The notes below the pieces were generated by a model. It ran no database searches. It was not told where the DNA came from and worked only from the letters and a program-made list of their open reading frames with translations. A stretch of 64,000 nt of DNA. Origin: Atopobium sp. ICM42b (GTDB taxonomy: Bacteria > Actinomycetota > Coriobacteriia > Coriobacteriales > Atopobiaceae). The stretch spans positions 62,001-126,000 of the forward strand of contig JDFH01000002.1 in assembly GCA_000564995.1 (NCBI GenBank). The letters run 5' to 3'. Below are positions 17,460-27,350 of the stretch, piece by piece (position 1 is the first letter of the stretch; each line of letters starts with the position of its first letter). Both the position numbers and the translations under genes were made by a program.

Positions 17460-18082
17460 AGTGCGAGGAGTGTCTTTACGTCGGCGAATACCTCGTCAAC
17501 AGGACGATCTCCGTTGACCTCCTTCAGAATTCCATGACCCTTGTAGTACTCGATCAAAGGAGAAGTCTGGTTCTCGTATACATCAAGACGCTTACGAATT
17601 GTCTCTGGCTTATCGTCATCACGCTGATACATCTCACCAGAGCAATTTGGGCAAGTCTCTGTACCAGCAGGTGCAGTATAACCACACTCTTTGCACGTAC
17701 GGCGAGAAGAAAGACGCTCAACAATAACCTCTGGCTCAACAGCAACAAGTAGAGCTGCATCAAGCTTGAGGCCCATGTTCTGAAGCTCAGAATCAAGGGT
17801 TACTGCCTGAGCGGTGTTGCGTGGGAAGCCGTCAAGAATAAAGCCTGCTTTTGCGTCATCTGCAGAAAGACGCTCTTTTACCAGGTCAATGACAAGCTGA
17901 TCTGGAACAAGCTGACCAGCATCCATATACTCTTTTGCCTTAATGCCAAGCTCAGACTGAGCTTTAACAGCAGCACGAAGAAGGTCACCGGTTGAGATGT
18001 GAGCAAGTCCATACTCTGCAACGAGCTTCTGAGCCTGTGTACCCTTGCCAGCGCCAGGTGCGCCGAGAAGAACAATGTTCAT
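17456..18082 (-). CDS. adk: adenylate kinase
   Basis: Adk interconverts AMP, ADP and ATP. It is 208 residues from the ATG at 18080-18082, which has GGAAGG upstream. The P-loop GAPGAGKGTQ is at 7-16. The LID domain (about 123-160) is the long, zinc-binding type with CKEC and CPNC. It follows secY after a strong hairpin terminator and overlaps map by 4 bp. Confidence 0.97.
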   Translation of the reverse strand: MNIVLLGAPGAGKGTQAQKLVAEYGLAHISTGDLLRAAVKAQSELGIKAKEYMDAGQLVPDQLVIDLVKERLSADDAKAGFILDGFPRNTAQAVTLDSELQNMGLKLDAALLVAVEPEVIVERLSSRRTCKECGYTAPAGTETCPNCSGEMYQRDDDKPETIRKRLDVYENQTSPLIEYYKGHGILKEVNGDRPVDEVFADVKTLLAL

Positions 18083-18104
18083 GCTTCGCCTTCCTTTCAA
18101 ATAA

Positions 18105-18132
18105 TAAAAGGGGCCTGTTTCCAGGCCCCTTT
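18105..18132 (-). terminator. terminator between secY and adk
   Basis: An 11-bp perfect stem, AAAGGGGCCTG with CAGGCCCCTTT, has a four-base loop. On the minus strand it is followed by TTTTATTATT. It should end much of the spc-operon transcription before adk. Confidence 0.9.
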
Positions 18133-18149
18133 ATGCTACGTATTAAGAA

Positions 18150-19430
18150 CTACTTAAAGAAGCCCTCATAGTTGTGCATCTTAAGGTGGGACTCAATGGA
18201 AGAGAGTGTATCCATTGCAACACCGACCATAATCAGGACGGAAGTTCCACCAAACGCCTGTATCAACGAATCGCCTGTGAACCAGAAAATAATGGTTGGA
18301 ACGATTGCAAGAACTGCCATAAAGATAGCACCGGGGAGGGTGACTCTGTCAATAACAGTCTTGATATACGTTGAAGTAGCAGTACCTGGACGAACACCAG
18401 GAATAAAACCACCCTGCTTCTTAAGCTGATCTGCTGTCTCCTCTGGATTGAACACCATTGAGGTGTAGAAGTATGCAAAGAAGACAATGAACATAACTGA
18501 GAGAACCCAGTTAACCCATCCAGAAGAAAGTGAAGTAGCAAGATTTTGAATCCACTCTACTCCTGGGAAGAACACAGCAACCTGAGCAGGAAGGTACAGG
18601 ATTGCAGATGCAAAGATGATTGGTACAACGCCTGCAGTGTTTACCTTAATTGGAAGGTACGTTGACTGACCACCCATCATACGACGACCAACAACGCGCT
18701 TGGCATAGTTGATAGGAATACGACGCTGACCACGCTCAATGTAAACAATGAGCGGAATAATAGCGAGCATAACCACAACAGTAACAACGGTAAGAACAAT
18801 GTTTCCACGAGTAGCTACTGAAGAAATAAGGGCTGTTGGAAGTCCAGCCATGATGTTTGCAAAGATGATAAGACTCATTCCGTTGCCAACACCCTGCTGG
18901 GTAATAACCTCACCGAGCCACATAATAATGATGGCACCAACTAGCATGGTAAAGACTACCAGGAAGTTTTCAAGTGCCTCAGGCACGCCCTCCATAGATG
19001 CAAAAGATACACCATAGCTCTTAAACAAGAACAGGTAACCAACTGCATTGAGCAGAGCTAAGCCAACCGTAAGATAACGCGTGTACTGCGTAATCTTACG
19101 CTGGCCGCTCTCACCATCTTTAGCAAGCTCGCCAAGAGATGGAATAACGGACTGCATCATCTGGAAGATGATCTGAGCCGTAATGTAAGGCATGATGCCC
19201 AGACTGAAAACAGACATGCGAGAAAGAGCGCCACCCGAAAATAGGTTAAGCACGGCCATTGCGCCATTCTGAGAAAGACCATTCTGATAAACAGAAAGCA
19301 TCTGCTGGAATGGAGCACCGGGCACAGGAAGATACGCACCAAAACGGTACAGAAGAAGAATCAGTACCGTAAGGAGAATCTTTCCCCTTAGTTCCGGAAC
19401 ACGAAATGCGTTGGCGATTCCTTTACTCAC
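18150..19430 (-). CDS. secY: protein translocase subunit SecY, GTG start
   Basis: SecY is the channel of the Sec translocon in the cytoplasmic membrane. The 426-residue protein has ten membrane spans, beginning near residue 18 (ILLTVLILLLYRFGAYLPVPG), and the conserved cytoplasmic loop near ERGQRRIPINYAKR. The start is GTG at 19428-19430; its G overlaps the last base of the rplO stop codon, so translation is coupled. SecE is encoded far away next to nusG, as usual. Confidence 0.97.
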   Translation of the reverse strand: MSKGIANAFRVPELRGKILLTVLILLLYRFGAYLPVPGAPFQQMLSVYQNGLSQNGAMAVLNLFSGGALSRMSVFSLGIMPYITAQIIFQMMQSVIPSLGELAKDGESGQRKITQYTRYLTVGLALLNAVGYLFLFKSYGVSFASMEGVPEALENFLVVFTMLVGAIIIMWLGEVITQQGVGNGMSLIIFANIMAGLPTALISSVATRGNIVLTVVTVVVMLAIIPLIVYIERGQRRIPINYAKRVVGRRMMGGQSTYLPIKVNTAGVVPIIFASAILYLPAQVAVFFPGVEWIQNLATSLSSGWVNWVLSVMFIVFFAYFYTSMVFNPEETADQLKKQGGFIPGVRPGTATSTYIKTVIDRVTLPGAIFMAVLAIVPTIIFWFTGDSLIQAFGGTSVLIMVGVAMDTLSSIESHLKMHNYEGFFK

Positions 19431-19876
19431 TACTCGGCCTCAACCTTTCCACCGGCCGCCTCGATCTTAGCCTTTGCGGAGGCGGAAACCTTGTCGACCT
19501 TAACAGTGAGCTTCTTAGAAAGCTCGCCATCACCCAGAACCTTGACTGGGATGAAGTTGTACTTAATAACTCCCTTAGCAACCAGAGCCTCTGCGTCTAC
19601 GGTCTCGCCATCTGCAAAGAGTGCATTCAGACGAGCAACGTTGACTGGAGCGTACTCAACACGGTTGTGGTTAGTGAAACCAGGAAGCTTAGGAAGACGC
19701 ATAGCCAGTGGCTGCTGTCCACCCTCGAAGCCAGCGCCCTTACCGCCACCAGAGCGGGAGAGCTGACCATTCATACCGCGGCCGGCAAAAGTACCATTGC
19801 CTGAAGAATTACCGCGACCTACGCGCTTACGATTTTTGCGCGAACCCACTGCGGGGCGAAGATCATTGAGCTGCAT
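19430..19876 (-). CDS. rplO: 50S ribosomal protein L15
   Basis: L15 is a late-assembly large-subunit protein. The 148 residues start [34 protein letters not shown], a Gly/Arg-rich extension that penetrates rRNA, followed by the globular L18e/L15 fold. Length and sequence are normal. It follows rpmD by 11 bp and touches secY. Confidence 0.97.
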   Translation of the reverse strand: MQLNDLRPAVGSRKNRKRVGRGNSSGNGTFAGRGMNGQLSRSGGGKGAGFEGGQQPLAMRLPKLPGFTNHNRVEYAPVNVARLNALFADGETVDAEALVAKGVIKYNFIPVKVLGDGELSKKLTVKVDKVSASAKAKIEAAGGKVEAE

Positions 19877-19887
19877 TATTACTACCT

Positions 19888-20073
19888 CTAGTTCTCTTCA
19901 ACCTCGACAAGGTGCTTAACCTTGAAGATCATTCCACGAATGCTTGGGTTGTCAGGCTGCTCGACGGTATCGCCGATCTTGTGGAGGCCGAGGGCCTTCA
20001 CCGTAGCAGTCTGGTCCTTCTTGACGCCTGCAACGGCGCCACGGACAAGCTTGATGCTAAGGTTCTTAGCCAT
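19888..20073 (-). CDS. rpmD: 50S ribosomal protein L30
   Basis: The 61-residue bacterial L30 is at normal length. It contains [36 protein letters not shown], the ferredoxin-like fold binding 23S rRNA. The gene is 2 bp downstream of rpsE and 11 bp upstream of rplO. Confidence 0.97.
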   Translation of the reverse strand: MAKNLSIKLVRGAVAGVKKDQTATVKALGLHKIGDTVEQPDNPSIRGMIFKVKHLVEVEEN

Positions 20074-20075
20074 CG

Positions 20076-20597
20076 TTAGTTCTCCTTTCCGACGAACATA
20101 TCGCCGACGGTTAGGCCACGACGCTCAGCTGCTTCTTCTGGGCTGGAAAGCTCCTTCAGACCCTCAGCTGCTGCCTTAATCATGTTCAGAGCGTTGTCGG
20201 TACCAAGGGACTTAGAAAGTACATTGGTGATACCTGCAAGCTCGAAGAGTGGACGAATAGGACCGCCAGCAATAACACCAGTACCCTCGAATGCAGGCTT
20301 AATAAGAACAGAACCTGCACCATAGTGACCAGTGACTGCGTGTGGTACGGAACCAGTCTCGGTCAGTGGGACCTTGAACATGTTTCTCTTTGCGTCCTCG
20401 ACGCCCTTCTGAATTGCCAGAGGTACCTCAGCGGAACGACCCTGGCCAATACCAACGTTACCCTTACCGTCGCCAACGACTACCAGAGCAACGAGTGACA
20501 TACGGCGGCCACCCTTAACGGTCTTGGAAACGCGGTGAATATAAACGACGCGCTCCTGAAGATCCGTATCCTGCTGGCGCTTACGATCACGTGCCAT
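20076..20597 (-). CDS. rpsE: 30S ribosomal protein S5
   Basis: S5 contributes to decoding accuracy and mRNA unwinding at the entry site. It is 173 residues. The double-stranded-RNA-binding-like N-terminal domain includes [35 protein letters not shown], and the S5 C-terminal domain follows. No unusual change is seen at the loop where spectinomycin-resistance changes are known. It lies in the standard rplR-rpsE-rpmD order. Confidence 0.97.
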   Translation of the reverse strand: MARDRKRQQDTDLQERVVYIHRVSKTVKGGRRMSLVALVVVGDGKGNVGIGQGRSAEVPLAIQKGVEDAKRNMFKVPLTETGSVPHAVTGHYGAGSVLIKPAFEGTGVIAGGPIRPLFELAGITNVLSKSLGTDNALNMIKAAAEGLKELSSPEEAAERRGLTVGDMFVGKEN

Positions 20598-20606
20598 TGA
20601 ATCCTC

Positions 20607-20975
20607 CTAGAACTTCAGGCCCGCGTTGCGGGCGCCATCTGCCAAAGCCTTGACGCGGCCGTGATAGAGACGGCCACCACGGTCAAAAGTGACCTCAGTG
20701 ACGTTCTTCTCGGCAGCGCGCTTACCGATAAGCTCACCTACGAACTCAGCTGCCTCCTTGTTGGAGCCAACCTTGCCAGTAGAACGGAACTCTGGGTCAA
20801 GCGTAGAGGCAGAGCAGAGAGTTCTTCCAGAAGCGTCGTCAATAAGCTGTGCATAAATGTTTGCGTTTGTGCGGTGAACTGCAAGACGCGGACGCTCAGG
20901 TGTACCAAAGACCTTGGCACGTACGCGGCGCTTGCGGCGTTCAAGACCCGCCTTTTTCGCCTGCTGCTTGTTCAT
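20607..20975 (-). CDS. rplR: 50S ribosomal protein L18
   Basis: L18 binds 5S rRNA and anchors it in the central protuberance. The 122 residues include the basic N-terminus, [27 protein letters not shown], and the closing [23 protein letters not shown]. It has full length and the usual place between rplF and rpsE. Confidence 0.97.
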   Translation of the reverse strand: MNKQQAKKAGLERRKRRVRAKVFGTPERPRLAVHRTNANIYAQLIDDASGRTLCSASTLDPEFRSTGKVGSNKEAAEFVGELIGKRAAEKNVTEVTFDRGGRLYHGRVKALADGARNAGLKF

Positions 20976-20995
20976 TCCTTCTCCTTAGAGACATG

Positions 20996-21017
20996 CCATC
21001 ACCTAACGGGGTGATGG
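20996..21017. other. hairpin between rplF and rplR
   Basis: CCATCACC pairs with GGTGATGG around a six-base loop in the 68-bp gap between the two genes. There is no T-run on the minus strand, so it is not an evident terminator; it may be an RNA processing or stability element. Confidence 0.5.
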
Positions 21018-21043
21018 TCTTTTAGCCTAAAAGTAGGGTTGCT

Positions 21044-21580
21044 TTACTTAGCAGCCTTACCGAGCTTCCTGCGGATGTGCTCACCTTCGTAGTGAATGCC
21101 CTTGCCCTTGTAAGGCTCTGGTGGACGCTTCATACGAATCTCAGCTGCAACCTGGCCAACCTTCTCCTTAGAAATACCCTTAACAGTAAGGTGAGTGTTA
21201 TCAGGTACCTCAAAGCTAATGCCCTCAGGTGCAACATAGAGAACTGGGTGAGAATAACCAAGGGAAAGGTCAAGATCCTTGCCCTTAAGTGCTACACGGT
21301 AACCAACGCCGGTGAGCTCAAGCTTCTTCTCGAAGCCCTCAGAGACACCAACAACCATGTTGTGAATAAGGGTACGGACAAGACCCTGCTGAGCATTGGA
21401 CTCAGAGGACTCGTCAACGCGAGTAACGAGAATCTCCTCGCCCTCCTGAGCGATAGCAACCAGCTCAGAGAAAGTACGAGTCAGCTCGCCCTTAGAACCC
21501 TTAACGGTAACGGTGGTGTTATCAACTGTCACAGTGACTCCAGCAGGAATCTGGACAGGCTTCTTACCAATACGAGACAC
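21044..21580 (-). CDS. rplF: 50S ribosomal protein L6
   Basis: L6 lies near the sarcin-ricin loop and the factor-binding site. The 178-residue protein has two similar alpha/beta domains and begins MSRIGKKPVQIPAGVTV. The C-terminal RMKRPPEPYKGKGIHYEGEHIRRKLGKAAK is typical. It is downstream of rpsH. Confidence 0.97.
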   Translation of the reverse strand: MSRIGKKPVQIPAGVTVTVDNTTVTVKGSKGELTRTFSELVAIAQEGEEILVTRVDESSESNAQQGLVRTLIHNMVVGVSEGFEKKLELTGVGYRVALKGKDLDLSLGYSHPVLYVAPEGISFEVPDNTHLTVKGISKEKVGQVAAEIRMKRPPEPYKGKGIHYEGEHIRRKLGKAAK

Positions 21581-21607
21581 GGCTGTCTCCTTTCATTCCT
21601 GTCAGAT

Positions 21608-22006
21608 TTACCAAACGTAAGCGATGACCTCGCCGCCAACGCCGTTCTTACGAGCGTCGCGGTCGCACATCATGCCCTTAGAAGTGGAAACCACTGCAGT
21701 ACCAAGACCACCAAGAACGCGTGGAAGCTTCTCAGCGGTGGAGTAAATGCGCAGACCAGGCTTGGAAATGCGACGGATGCCGCGAATAACCTTAGCGCGC
21801 TTCTTACCATACTTAAGGGTGATGTGAAGAGTCTTCTGAGGCTTAGTATCCTCAACGGTGTAACCCTCGACATAGCCCTCTTCGGTGATGACGCGAGCAA
21901 TCTCAACGAGCACCTTGCTCGATGGCATGGATACGGAATCCTTGCCAGCTGAGTTTGCGTTACGAATACGCGTCAGCATGTCTGAAATGGGATCGGTAAT
22001 TTTCAT
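21608..22006 (-). CDS. rpsH: 30S ribosomal protein S8
   Basis: S8 is a primary binder of the 16S central domain and in E. coli is the autogenous repressor of the spc operon. The 132 residues start [31 protein letters not shown] and end with the conserved [34 protein letters not shown] block. It follows rpsN by about 90 bp. Confidence 0.97.
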   Translation of the reverse strand: MKITDPISDMLTRIRNANSAGKDSVSMPSSKVLVEIARVITEEGYVEGYTVEDTKPQKTLHITLKYGKKRAKVIRGIRRISKPGLRIYSTAEKLPRVLGGLGTAVVSTSKGMMCDRDARKNGVGGEVIAYVW

Positions 22007-22095
22007 TTGATCCTTCTCCTTCGTTAATGATGAAACTGCGTGTCTGGTTCATCTACACCCATGGCGCAGATGCCTTGACGCCAGAGCCCTGAGTC

Positions 22096-22281
22096 CTACC
22101 AGCTTGCCTTGCGGACACCAGGAAGCTCGCCCTTGCTCGCTAGCTCACGGAAGCACACACGGCACAGACCAAACTTGCGGTAAACGGAGTGGGGACGTCC
22201 ACAACGCTGGCAACGGTTCTGTGTGCGCGTAGAGTACTTCGGCTCACGCGAGGCTTTGACGATCATCGAAGTCTTAGCCAC
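22096..22281 (-). CDS. rpsN: 30S ribosomal protein S14 type Z (zinc form), GTG start
   Basis: The 61-residue zinc-binding form of S14 has the ligand pairs CQRC and CRVC. It starts at GTG (22279-22281), directly after the ribosome site GGAGGATTT. The longer frame upstream has no support. S14 is needed for assembly of the 30S head. It lies between rplE and rpsH. Confidence 0.96.
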   Translation of the reverse strand: MAKTSMIVKASREPKYSTRTQNRCQRCGRPHSVYRKFGLCRVCFRELASKGELPGVRKASW

Positions 22282-22406
22282 AAATCCTCCTTCAAAATGC
22301 AACTTGGCGAACGCCAAGATGACTTCAAACAATAGTGCTGGTGACTATGTCACCCGGCATCAATGATGCCAACAGGAATGCGCTTAACTTAAAGCGCAGG
22401 TAAAAG

Positions 22407-22967
22407 TTAGTCCTGCTTGAATGGGAAGTGGAAGGCGTCGAGAAGTGCCTTGCCCTCCTCATTGGTCTTAGCAGTGGTGACAATGGTGATGTCCATACCG
22501 CGGGTGTGGTCCATCTTGTCAAAGTCAATCTCTGGGAAGATGAGCTGCTCGGTTACGCCCATGGAGAAGTTACCACGGCCGTCGAAGCTCTTAGCAGAGA
22601 TACCACGGAAGTCGCGGATACGAGGAATTGCAACTGCGATCAGACGATCCAGGAACTCCCACATACGATCGCCACGAAGGGTTACTTTAGCGCCGATTGG
22701 CATACCCTGGCGAAGCTTAAAGGTTGCGATAGATTTGCGAGCGTGTGTAACAAGTGGCTGCTGACCAGTAATGGTACGGAGGTCATTTACAGCGCCGTCA
22801 ATTGCCTTAGCGTCTGTAGCTGCCTCGCCAACACCCATGTTGACAACAATCTTCTCAAACTTAGGAATCTGGTTAACGTTGGTGTAACCAAATTTCTCCT
22901 TCAGAGCATCACGCACAGATGCGTAGTAAAGCTCTTTAAGGCGAGGTGTGTACTTCTCGTCTGCCAT
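22407..22967 (-). CDS. rplE: 50S ribosomal protein L5
   Basis: L5 binds 5S rRNA and contacts P-site tRNA and S13. The 186 residues include [22 protein letters not shown] and the closing [11 protein letters not shown]. The gene is separated from rplX by about 300 bp containing a strong terminator and a hairpin leader, which is unusual, since rplX and rplE are normally adjacent. Confidence 0.97.
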   Translation of the reverse strand: MADEKYTPRLKELYYASVRDALKEKFGYTNVNQIPKFEKIVVNMGVGEAATDAKAIDGAVNDLRTITGQQPLVTHARKSIATFKLRQGMPIGAKVTLRGDRMWEFLDRLIAVAIPRIRDFRGISAKSFDGRGNFSMGVTEQLIFPEIDFDKMDHTRGMDITIVTTAKTNEEGKALLDAFHFPFKQD

Positions 22968-23196
22968 GGTTTCTCCTTAACTCTTGGGGTTTTAAGTGCG
23001 GGGATCGCCTCGCACCTCCTAGTTTGGCGAACTAGGAGCCATCTGCGTCCTCGAGACATACGTATCCCATAGAAAGACGCAATGAACAATATTAGACCTT
23101 ATTGAGCAAAAATGGGACGAGAATTTCAAGCTAGCTGATATTTTTTCGTGTCATCACACGACTTCCACATGACACCGCACTTCTCGCCCAAAAAGA
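22968..23196 (-). promoter_or_regulatory. rplE leader region with hairpin
   Basis: This gap upstream of rplE has no gene. It holds a perfect 9-bp stem (CTCCTAGTT at 23016-23024, AACTAGGAG at 23030-23038, loop of five). The terminator on its far side implies a promoter of its own, though I cannot pick one with confidence. In E. coli, S8 binds rplE mRNA to control this operon; whether this leader does something similar is inference. Confidence 0.5.
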
Positions 23197-23226
23197 AAAC
23201 CCCGCTATCTGATGATAACGGGGTTT
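23197..23226 (-). terminator. terminator after rplX, inside the spc gene order
   Basis: AAACCCCG pairs with CGGGGTTT, with further partial pairing inside. On the minus strand it is followed by TTTTCTTTTT. It lies about 45 bp after the rplX stop codon. Confidence 0.88.
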
Positions 23227-23271
23227 GAAGTAGCTCTGAGATGCTTCTACAAAGCGAGAAACACGTATAAC

Positions 23272-23589
23272 TTAGAGCTCAGCGCCTGACTTCTTGGAGA
23301 CGCGGACCTTGGTGCCGTCCTCCTTGATCAGGTAGCCAACACGAGTTGGCTTGTCGGTCTTAGGGTCGATAAGAGCAACATTGGAAGCGTCGATTGCTGC
23401 CTCTGCCTCAACGATGCCACCCTGCTGGTTAGCTGCGTTTGGCTTGACATGGCGCTTTGCAATTGCAACGCCCTCAACGACAACCTTGTTCTTCTCTGGA
23501 TATACGCGAAGTACCTCGCCGCGCTTACCCTTGTCCTTACCAGTGAGGACCTCGACCTTGTCGCCCTTCTTGATCTTCATCTTAGGCAT
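23272..23589 (-). CDS. rplX: 50S ribosomal protein L24
   Basis: L24 is an early-assembly large-subunit protein with a KOW motif ([28 protein letters not shown], about 7-35). The protein is 105 residues, a normal length. GGAGG lies before the ATG. It follows rplN by 11 bp and is followed by a terminator. Confidence 0.97.
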   Translation of the reverse strand: MPKMKIKKGDKVEVLTGKDKGKRGEVLRVYPEKNKVVVEGVAIAKRHVKPNAANQQGGIVEAEAAIDASNVALIDPKTDKPTRVGYLIKEDGTKVRVSKKSGAEL

Positions 23590-23600
23590 GTCGTTCCTCC

Positions 23601-23969
23601 TTAAAGGGTCTCAGGTGCAAGTGAGACAATCTTCATGTACTTGTGGTCGCGCAGCTCGCGAGCGACTGGTCCAAAGATACGAGTACCCTTGGGCTCACCC
23701 TCTTTGTTAACAAGAACGCATGCGTTCTGGTCAAAGCGGATGTAGCTACCGTCCTTGCGACGGGTGTCCTTAGCGGTACGAACGATGACGCAGCGAACAA
23801 TGTCGCCCTTCTTCACCGAACCACCTGGAGTAGCCTCCTGGACAGCGCCAATGATGACGTCGGCAAGGCCGGCGTAACGACGCTTGGAGCCACCAAGGAC
23901 CTTGACGCACTTTACGCGCCTTGCGCCGCTGTTGTCAGCGACGTTGAGAATGGTCTCCATCTGAATCAT
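23601..23969 (-). CDS. rplN: 50S ribosomal protein L14
   Basis: L14 forms intersubunit bridges and binds the silencing factor RsfS. It is 122 residues, including [30 protein letters not shown] and the C-terminal [20 protein letters not shown]. It is the first gene of the spc part and is separated from rpsQ by 110 bp holding a strong hairpin. Confidence 0.97.
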   Translation of the reverse strand: MIQMETILNVADNSGARRVKCVKVLGGSKRRYAGLADVIIGAVQEATPGGSVKKGDIVRCVIVRTAKDTRRKDGSYIRFDQNACVLVNKEGEPKGTRIFGPVARELRDHKYMKIVSLAPETL

Positions 23970-23990
23970 GTGACGTTCCTCCGGAACCTA

Positions 23991-24028
23991 ATTTCTCAGA
24001 GGTGCGCGTATTTGCGCACATGAGAAAT
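23991..24028. other. long hairpin between rpsQ and rplN
   Basis: ATTTCTCA/TGAGAAAT and inner GTGCGC/GCGCAC form a two-part stem of 14 pairs with a small internal bulge. There is no T-run, so it is not a classic terminator. It marks the S10/spc operon junction and may be an attenuator or processing site. Confidence 0.6.
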
Positions 24029-24079
24029 AATGATAGATACAAAACTAGGTTGAGCTAAAAGCTGTTTCCTAGGTGCTAA

Positions 24080-24346
24080 TTACTTAGCGCGCTCAACAAT
24101 CTCTGCGAGACGCCAACGCTTGGTCTTGGAAAGAGGACGAGTCTCCATGACGCGGACGGTATCGCCCAGACCAGCCTCGTTGTTCTCATCGTGAACGTGA
24201 AGCTTCTTGCCGATGGTCATCATCTTGCCATACTTAGGGTGGTGCTTACGGTACGTAATCTCTACCGTAATCGTCTTCTCGCCAGAGATGGAGACGACGA
24301 GTCCGGTACGAACCTTACGCGCATTTCTGCTTTCGGTCTCTGCCAT
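24080..24346 (-). CDS. rpsQ: 30S ribosomal protein S17
   Basis: S17 is an OB-fold primary 16S rRNA binder. The 88 residues include [34 protein letters not shown] and the closing [22 protein letters not shown]. It is the last gene of the S10 group, 17 bp after rpmC. Confidence 0.97.
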   Translation of the reverse strand: MAETESRNARKVRTGLVVSISGEKTITVEITYRKHHPKYGKMMTIGKKLHVHDENNEAGLGDTVRVMETRPLSKTKRWRLAEIVERAK

Positions 24347-24363
24347 AACTTATCTCCTGCGAT

Positions 24364-24579
24364 CTAGTTCTGCTCTGCGGAAGCTTCCGCAGCAATTTGA
24401 CGGGTGCGCATCTCGGTCTGAACGCGAGCAATGTCACGCTTAACAGCCTTGACACGAGCGGTGTTGTCCAGCTGGCTGGTTGCCATCTGGAAACGAAGAT
24501 TAAAGAGCTCTGCGCGGCCTTCCTCGAGTTTCTTAGCGAGGTCTGCATCGCTCATAGCCTTGATTTCGGTGTACTTCAT
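24364..24579 (-). CDS. rpmC: 50S ribosomal protein L29
   Basis: L29 is a helical protein near the tunnel exit that contributes to the docking site of trigger factor and SRP. The 71-residue sequence contains LEEGRAELFNLRFQMATSQLDNTARVKAVKRDIARVQTEM. Its ATG overlaps the rplP stop codon by one base. Confidence 0.97.
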   Translation of the reverse strand: MKYTEIKAMSDADLAKKLEEGRAELFNLRFQMATSQLDNTARVKAVKRDIARVQTEMRTRQIAAEASAEQN

Positions 24580-25004
24580 TAGTTCTCACCGTCCTGATCG
24601 GCCTTGGAGACAATCTTGGTCTTGATTGGAAGCTTGTGCTGAGCAAGACGGAGAGCCTCACGAGCAACTTCCTCTGGTACGCCATCAATCTCGAACATGA
24701 TACGACCAGGCTTAACAACTGCTACCCACTCTTCTGGGTTACCCTTACCGGAACCCATGCGAGTCTCTGCAGGCTTCTTGGTGATTGGCTTATCTGGGAA
24801 GATAGTAATCCAAACCTTACCGCCACGCTTCATCTCACGGGTGAGAGCAATACGAGCAGCCTCAATCTGGCGGTTAGTAATCCAGTGAGCCTCCTCTGCA
24901 CGGATGCCCCAGGAACCAAAATGCAGCTGGGTATTACCCTTTGCCTGGCCCTTCATGGAACCGCGCTGTACCTTACGGTGCAATACACGCTTTGGAGCAA
25001 GCAT
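24579..25004 (-). CDS. rplP: 50S ribosomal protein L16
   Basis: L16 sits near the peptidyl-transferase centre and helps place A-site tRNA. The 141 residues include [33 protein letters not shown] and [26 protein letters not shown]. It overlaps rpsC and rpmC by one base each, showing coupled translation. Confidence 0.97.
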   Translation of the reverse strand: MLAPKRVLHRKVQRGSMKGQAKGNTQLHFGSWGIRAEEAHWITNRQIEAARIALTREMKRGGKVWITIFPDKPITKKPAETRMGSGKGNPEEWVAVVKPGRIMFEIDGVPEEVAREALRLAQHKLPIKTKIVSKADQDGEN

Positions 25005-25714
25005 TAACGGCCCCTCCTCTCATTGCGAGCACGACGAGGACGAGCGGAGCCCTCAAGAGCTGGGTTAGGTGTTGGCTGTCCAGGCATCTTCTCGCCGTAA
25101 TAAATCCAAACCTTGATACCAACAGCGCCCATGGTGGTGCGACCTGTAGCGGTACCATAGCCGATTGCAGCACGAAGGGTGTGCAGAGGCACGCGACCCT
25201 CACGGTACCACTCACGGCGGCCCATCTCAGCACCGTTCAGACGACCGGAGCACTGGATACGAATACCCTTAGCGCCAGCCTTACGAGCGGACTGAACAGC
25301 CTTACGCATAGCGCGACGGAAAGCGACACGCTGCTCAAGCTGCTCTGCGATGGACTGAGCAACAAGGTTTGCGTCAAGCTCAGGACGCTTAACCTCGACG
25401 ACATCTACGTTGACCTGACCCTTGCCGACCTTAGCAACACGCTCAAGATCTGCACGGAGGCCGTCAATCTCTGCACCCTTCTTGCCAATGACAATACCAG
25501 GACGTGCGGAGAAAATAGTTACCTTGACCTTATCGCCAGCGCGCTCGATATCAATACGAGCAACAGCTGCCTTCTCAAGGCGCTTCTCGAGATACTTGCG
25601 GATAGCAAGATCGTTGCCGAGCTGCTCGGCGTAGTCCTTATCGGCGTACCAACGAGAACGCCAGCTCTCGGTTACACCAAGACGGAAGCCTGTAGGCTGT
25701 ACTTTCTGACCCAT
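25004..25714 (-). CDS. rpsC: 30S ribosomal protein S3
   Basis: S3 forms part of the mRNA entry channel. The 236 residues start [33 protein letters not shown] domain (about 40-110) contains VFS-like [20 protein letters not shown], and the S3 C-terminal domain follows. It lies 2 bp after rplV. Confidence 0.97.
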   Translation of the reverse strand: MGQKVQPTGFRLGVTESWRSRWYADKDYAEQLGNDLAIRKYLEKRLEKAAVARIDIERAGDKVKVTIFSARPGIVIGKKGAEIDGLRADLERVAKVGKGQVNVDVVEVKRPELDANLVAQSIAEQLEQRVAFRRAMRKAVQSARKAGAKGIRIQCSGRLNGAEMGRREWYREGRVPLHTLRAAIGYGTATGRTTMGAVGIKVWIYYGEKMPGQPTPNPALEGSARPRRARNERRGR

Positions 25715-25716
25715 TC

Positions 25717-26079
25717 CTACGCCTCCTTTCGAGGTGCAACGACAACGGTAATGTGGCTCATGCGCTTGTTAATGCGGGAAGCCGAACCCTTTGCACGAGG
25801 GCGAATACGCTTAAGCGTTGGGCCTTCGTCAACAAAAGCGGTCTTGACTACCAGGTTGTTAGCGCGGAGTCCATTGTTGTTCTCAGCGTTAGCAACTGCA
25901 GAACGCAGAACCTTAGCAACATCAGTAGCGGCAGCGCGAGTCGAGAACTGAAGAACCTCAAGGGCCTTCTCGACAGACTTACCGCGGACAAGCGCGACAA
26001 CTGCGCGAGCCTTACGAGGAGCAACGCGAACATACTTAGCTGTTGCGCGAACCTCAATAGAATCGGTGTTCTTAGCCAT
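25717..26079 (-). CDS. rplV: 50S ribosomal protein L22
   Basis: L22 lines the peptide exit tunnel with its beta-hairpin. The 120 residues include [27 protein letters not shown] and the hairpin region [33 protein letters not shown], with no deletion of the kind associated with macrolide resistance. It follows rpsS by 14 bp. Confidence 0.97.
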   Translation of the reverse strand: MAKNTDSIEVRATAKYVRVAPRKARAVVALVRGKSVEKALEVLQFSTRAAATDVAKVLRSAVANAENNNGLRANNLVVKTAFVDEGPTLKRIRPRAKGSASRINKRMSHITVVVAPRKEA

Positions 26080-26093
26080 TTACTACACTCCCC

Positions 26094-26354
26094 CTATTTG
26101 GCCTTGTGACCGCGGAAGGTACGGGATGGGGAGAACTCGCCCAACTTGTGACCAACCATGGACTCGGTGACGTACACAGGTACATGCTTACGACCATCGT
26201 GAACAGCGATGGTGTGACCGACCATCTCAGGGAAGATGGTTGAGGAACGTGACCAAGTCTTGATAACGTCCTTCTTGCCAGCCTCGTTCATTGCAGCGAC
26301 ACGCGCAAGGAGGCGAGTCTCCACAAAGGGGCCTTTTTTGAGACTTCTGCTCAT
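26094..26354 (-). CDS. rpsS: 30S ribosomal protein S19
   Basis: S19 sits in the head of the 30S subunit with S13. The 86 residues start [19 protein letters not shown] and end [16 protein letters not shown], the standard pattern and length. It lies between rplB and rplV. Confidence 0.97.
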   Translation of the reverse strand: MSRSLKKGPFVETRLLARVAAMNEAGKKDVIKTWSRSSTIFPEMVGHTIAVHDGRKHVPVYVTESMVGHKLGEFSPSRTFRGHKAK

Positions 26355-26375
26355 TTATCTACTCCTACTCGTGTC

Positions 26376-27212
26376 TTACTTGGACTTACGACGGCGAATG
26401 ATCAGGCGGTTAGAAGCCTTCTTCGGGTCGCGGGTCTTATAACCCTTGGTTGGCTTACCCCATGGGGTGACGGAAGGACGACCAGAAGTGTGGTTCTTAC
26501 CTTCACCACCGCCGTGTGGGTGGTCAACAGGGTTCATGACAGTACCACGGACGGTAGGACGGACGCCTGCCCAACGGGAACGACCAGCCTTACCAACAAC
26601 AATGTTGGAGTGCTCAGCGTTACCAACCTCGCCAATGGTTGCACGGCAGGTCAGAAGAACACGACGGAGCTCGGAGGAAGGCATACGCAGAACTGCATAG
26701 CCGTTGTCCTTACCCATGAGCTGGACGGAAGTACCAGCAGCACGTGCCATTGCAGCACCCTTGCCAGGCTGGAACTCAACTGCGTGAACAAGAGTACCTA
26801 CTGGAATCTGCTCAAGAGTGGTGCAGTTACCAGGCTTGATGTCGATGTCCTTGGTACCAGAAAGAACGGTGTCACCGACGCTCAGGCCCTCTGGGCAAAG
26901 GATGTATGCCTTTGCGCCGTCTGCATAGTGCAGAAGAGCAATACGAGCGGAACGGTTAGGATCGTACTCAACAGTAGCGACCTTAGCTGGGATATCATCC
27001 TTGCGACGCTTGAAGTCGATACGACGGTACTGGCGCTTGTGGCCACCACCCTGGTGACGGGTAGTGATGCGGCCATTGTTGTTGCGGCCAGCCTTCTTTG
27101 GCAGAGGCTCGAGAAGGGACTTCTCGGGCTTATCAGTTGTAATCTCAGCAAAGTCTGAGATTGTCTGGAAGCGCCTGCCTGCGCTTGTTGGCTTTAGATG
27201 CCTAACTGCCAT
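26376..27212 (-). CDS. rplB: 50S ribosomal protein L2
   Basis: L2 is essential for subunit joining and peptidyl-transferase function. It is 278 residues with an OB-fold and SH3-like domain. The conserved catalytic-region segment [14 protein letters not shown], with its histidines, is present near residue 225. It follows rplW after a 138-bp gap holding two hairpins. Confidence 0.97.
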   Translation of the reverse strand: MAVRHLKPTSAGRRFQTISDFAEITTDKPEKSLLEPLPKKAGRNNNGRITTRHQGGGHKRQYRRIDFKRRKDDIPAKVATVEYDPNRSARIALLHYADGAKAYILCPEGLSVGDTVLSGTKDIDIKPGNCTTLEQIPVGTLVHAVEFQPGKGAAMARAAGTSVQLMGKDNGYAVLRMPSSELRRVLLTCRATIGEVGNAEHSNIVVGKAGRSRWAGVRPTVRGTVMNPVDHPHGGGEGKNHTSGRPSVTPWGKPTKGYKTRDPKKASNRLIIRRRKSK

Positions 27213-27286
27213 AAACAGTATCCCTTTCTTCTCCGTTGGCTAGCCCGCTTAAGGGAAAGTCGAGCTAACACCGGATTACCACGGTA

Positions 27287-27341
27287 CCGCGCGTATCTAC
27301 TATGCGCGGCATACGAACCCGTACCTCAAAAGAGGCACGGG
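27287..27341. other. two hairpins between rplW and rplB
   Basis: One stem pairs CCGCGC with GCGCGG (interior about 11 bases, partly paired). A second pairs CCCGTaCCTC with GAGGcACGGG around an AAAA loop (27318-27341). Such a gap is not usual inside the S10 operon. Neither hairpin is followed by a T-run, so regulation or RNA processing is more likely than termination. Confidence 0.55.
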
Positions 27342-27350
27342 AGAAAAACC

